Of a DNA stretch of 6,213 nt, positions 5,845 through 6,213 are shown piece after piece. Position 1 is the first letter of the stretch, and every line of letters begins with the position of its first letter. A program made the position numbers and the translations under genes. This stretch comes from Betaproteobacteria bacterium (GTDB lineage Bacteria > Pseudomonadota > Gammaproteobacteria > Burkholderiales > SG8-41), in NCBI GenBank assembly GCA_021732805.1, contig JAKFUJ010000147.1:1-6213 (forward strand). Reading direction: 5' to 3'. The notes under the pieces were generated by a model. That model did no database searches. It saw only the letters and a list, made by a program, of their open reading frames with translations, and was not told the DNA's origin.

Positions 5845-6213
5845 TTACTTCGGCGGTGCGGTGAAATAGGTGCCGCGGCCGCTGGCGACCAGCGCGCCGT
5901 CCTTGTCATGGACGAAGGCTTCCGCAGTCGAGTACTGGCTGCCCATGCGCACCACCCTGGCTTTGGCGGTCAGGTCGCCGGGCATGGCCGCCTTGTGATA
6001 ATCGACGCGGATATCGATGGTCGGCACCGGGCGTCCGAGCTGCGCGGCGATGGCGTAATCGGCGGCGACATCGACGATGGCGGCGAGGATGCCGCCGTGG
6101 GTGTAGCGGCGCTCGGTATTGACCACCCATTCCTCACGCCAGCCGGCTTTCAGTTCAATGCCGCTGTCGTCGGATTTGATTACGCTGAAATTGAGCCACT
6201 GGTTGAACGGCCC
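5845..6213 (-). CDS. PaaI-like hotdog-fold thioesterase, N-terminus cut by window edge
   Basis: The frame is open from the right edge to TAA at 5845-5847, giving 122 residues; the true start lies outside the window. A GTG at 6124-6126 could serve as a start, but the frame continues upstream with recognisable family sequence (GPFNQWLNFSVIKSDDSGIE), so it is internal. Numbering from the edge, the hotdog signature is THGGILAAIVDVAADYA, with His39-Gly40-Gly41 at the start of the central helix and Asp48 in the position of the catalytic acid of PaaI/4-hydroxybenzoyl-CoA thioesterase relatives. Strands TIDIRVDYHKAAMPGDLTAK and AEAFVHDKDGALVASGRGTY follow as expected. The enzyme would hydrolyse an acyl- or aroyl-CoA thioester in the cytoplasm. 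It is collinear with the downstream genes after 85 nt, so membership of the same pathway is plausible but unproven. Confidence 0.9.
   Translation of the reverse strand, partial: GPFNQWLNFSVIKSDDSGIELKAGWREEWVVNTERRYTHGGILAAIVDVAADYAIAAQLGRPVPTIDIRVDYHKAAMPGDLTAKARVVRMGSQYSTAEAFVHDKDGALVASGRGTYFTAPPK

Noticed and set aside
4827..5864. Plus-strand open frame (345 codons) opposite UbiD and UbiX
   Set aside because: It crosses two real genes and the intergenic gaps on the other strand; no family resemblance.

Overview
The window is a GC-rich, densely packed bacterial gene cluster in which every supportable gene lies on the minus strand, so it is read from right to left. Codon choice, gene families and the Rieske oxygenase subtype (salicylate 5-hydroxylase-like) suggest a soil or environmental proteobacterium, most likely betaproteobacterial. 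That assignment is inference; there is no rRNA or other phylogenetic marker here.

In transcription order the genes are: (1) a PaaI-type hotdog thioesterase, cut by the right edge (6213 to 5845); (2) a UbiX-type flavin prenyltransferase (5759 to 5139); (3) a UbiD-family prenylated-FMN decarboxylase with an extra C-terminal domain (5120 to 3513); (4) a 120-nt AT-rich gap, the best promoter/operator candidate; (5) a Rieske ring-hydroxylating oxygenase alpha subunit (3392 to 2130); (6) its beta subunit (2099 to 1593); (7) a D-2-hydroxyacid dehydrogenase (1584 to 589); (8) a RidA/YjgF-family protein (568 to 167); (9) the first 44 codons of a VOC/glyoxalase-fold protein, cut by the left edge (133 to 1). 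Apart from gaps of 85 and 120 nt, spacings are 8 to 33 nt, as in an operon.

The likely common theme is catabolism of an aromatic or heteroaromatic carboxylic acid. UbiX would supply prenylated FMN to UbiD, which would decarboxylate (or reversibly carboxylate) an aromatic or unsaturated acid. The Rieske alpha/beta pair would hydroxylate the ring. The dehydrogenase, RidA and VOC proteins would process downstream intermediates, and the thioesterase could release an acid from a CoA ester. No ferredoxin, reductase, ring-cleavage enzyme of a recognised type, regulator or transporter is visible, so the substrate cannot be named. The combination of a UbiX/UbiD pair with a Rieske oxygenase, RidA and VOC is the main point of interest. 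No RNA genes, mobile elements, CRISPR arrays or clear intrinsic terminators were seen.
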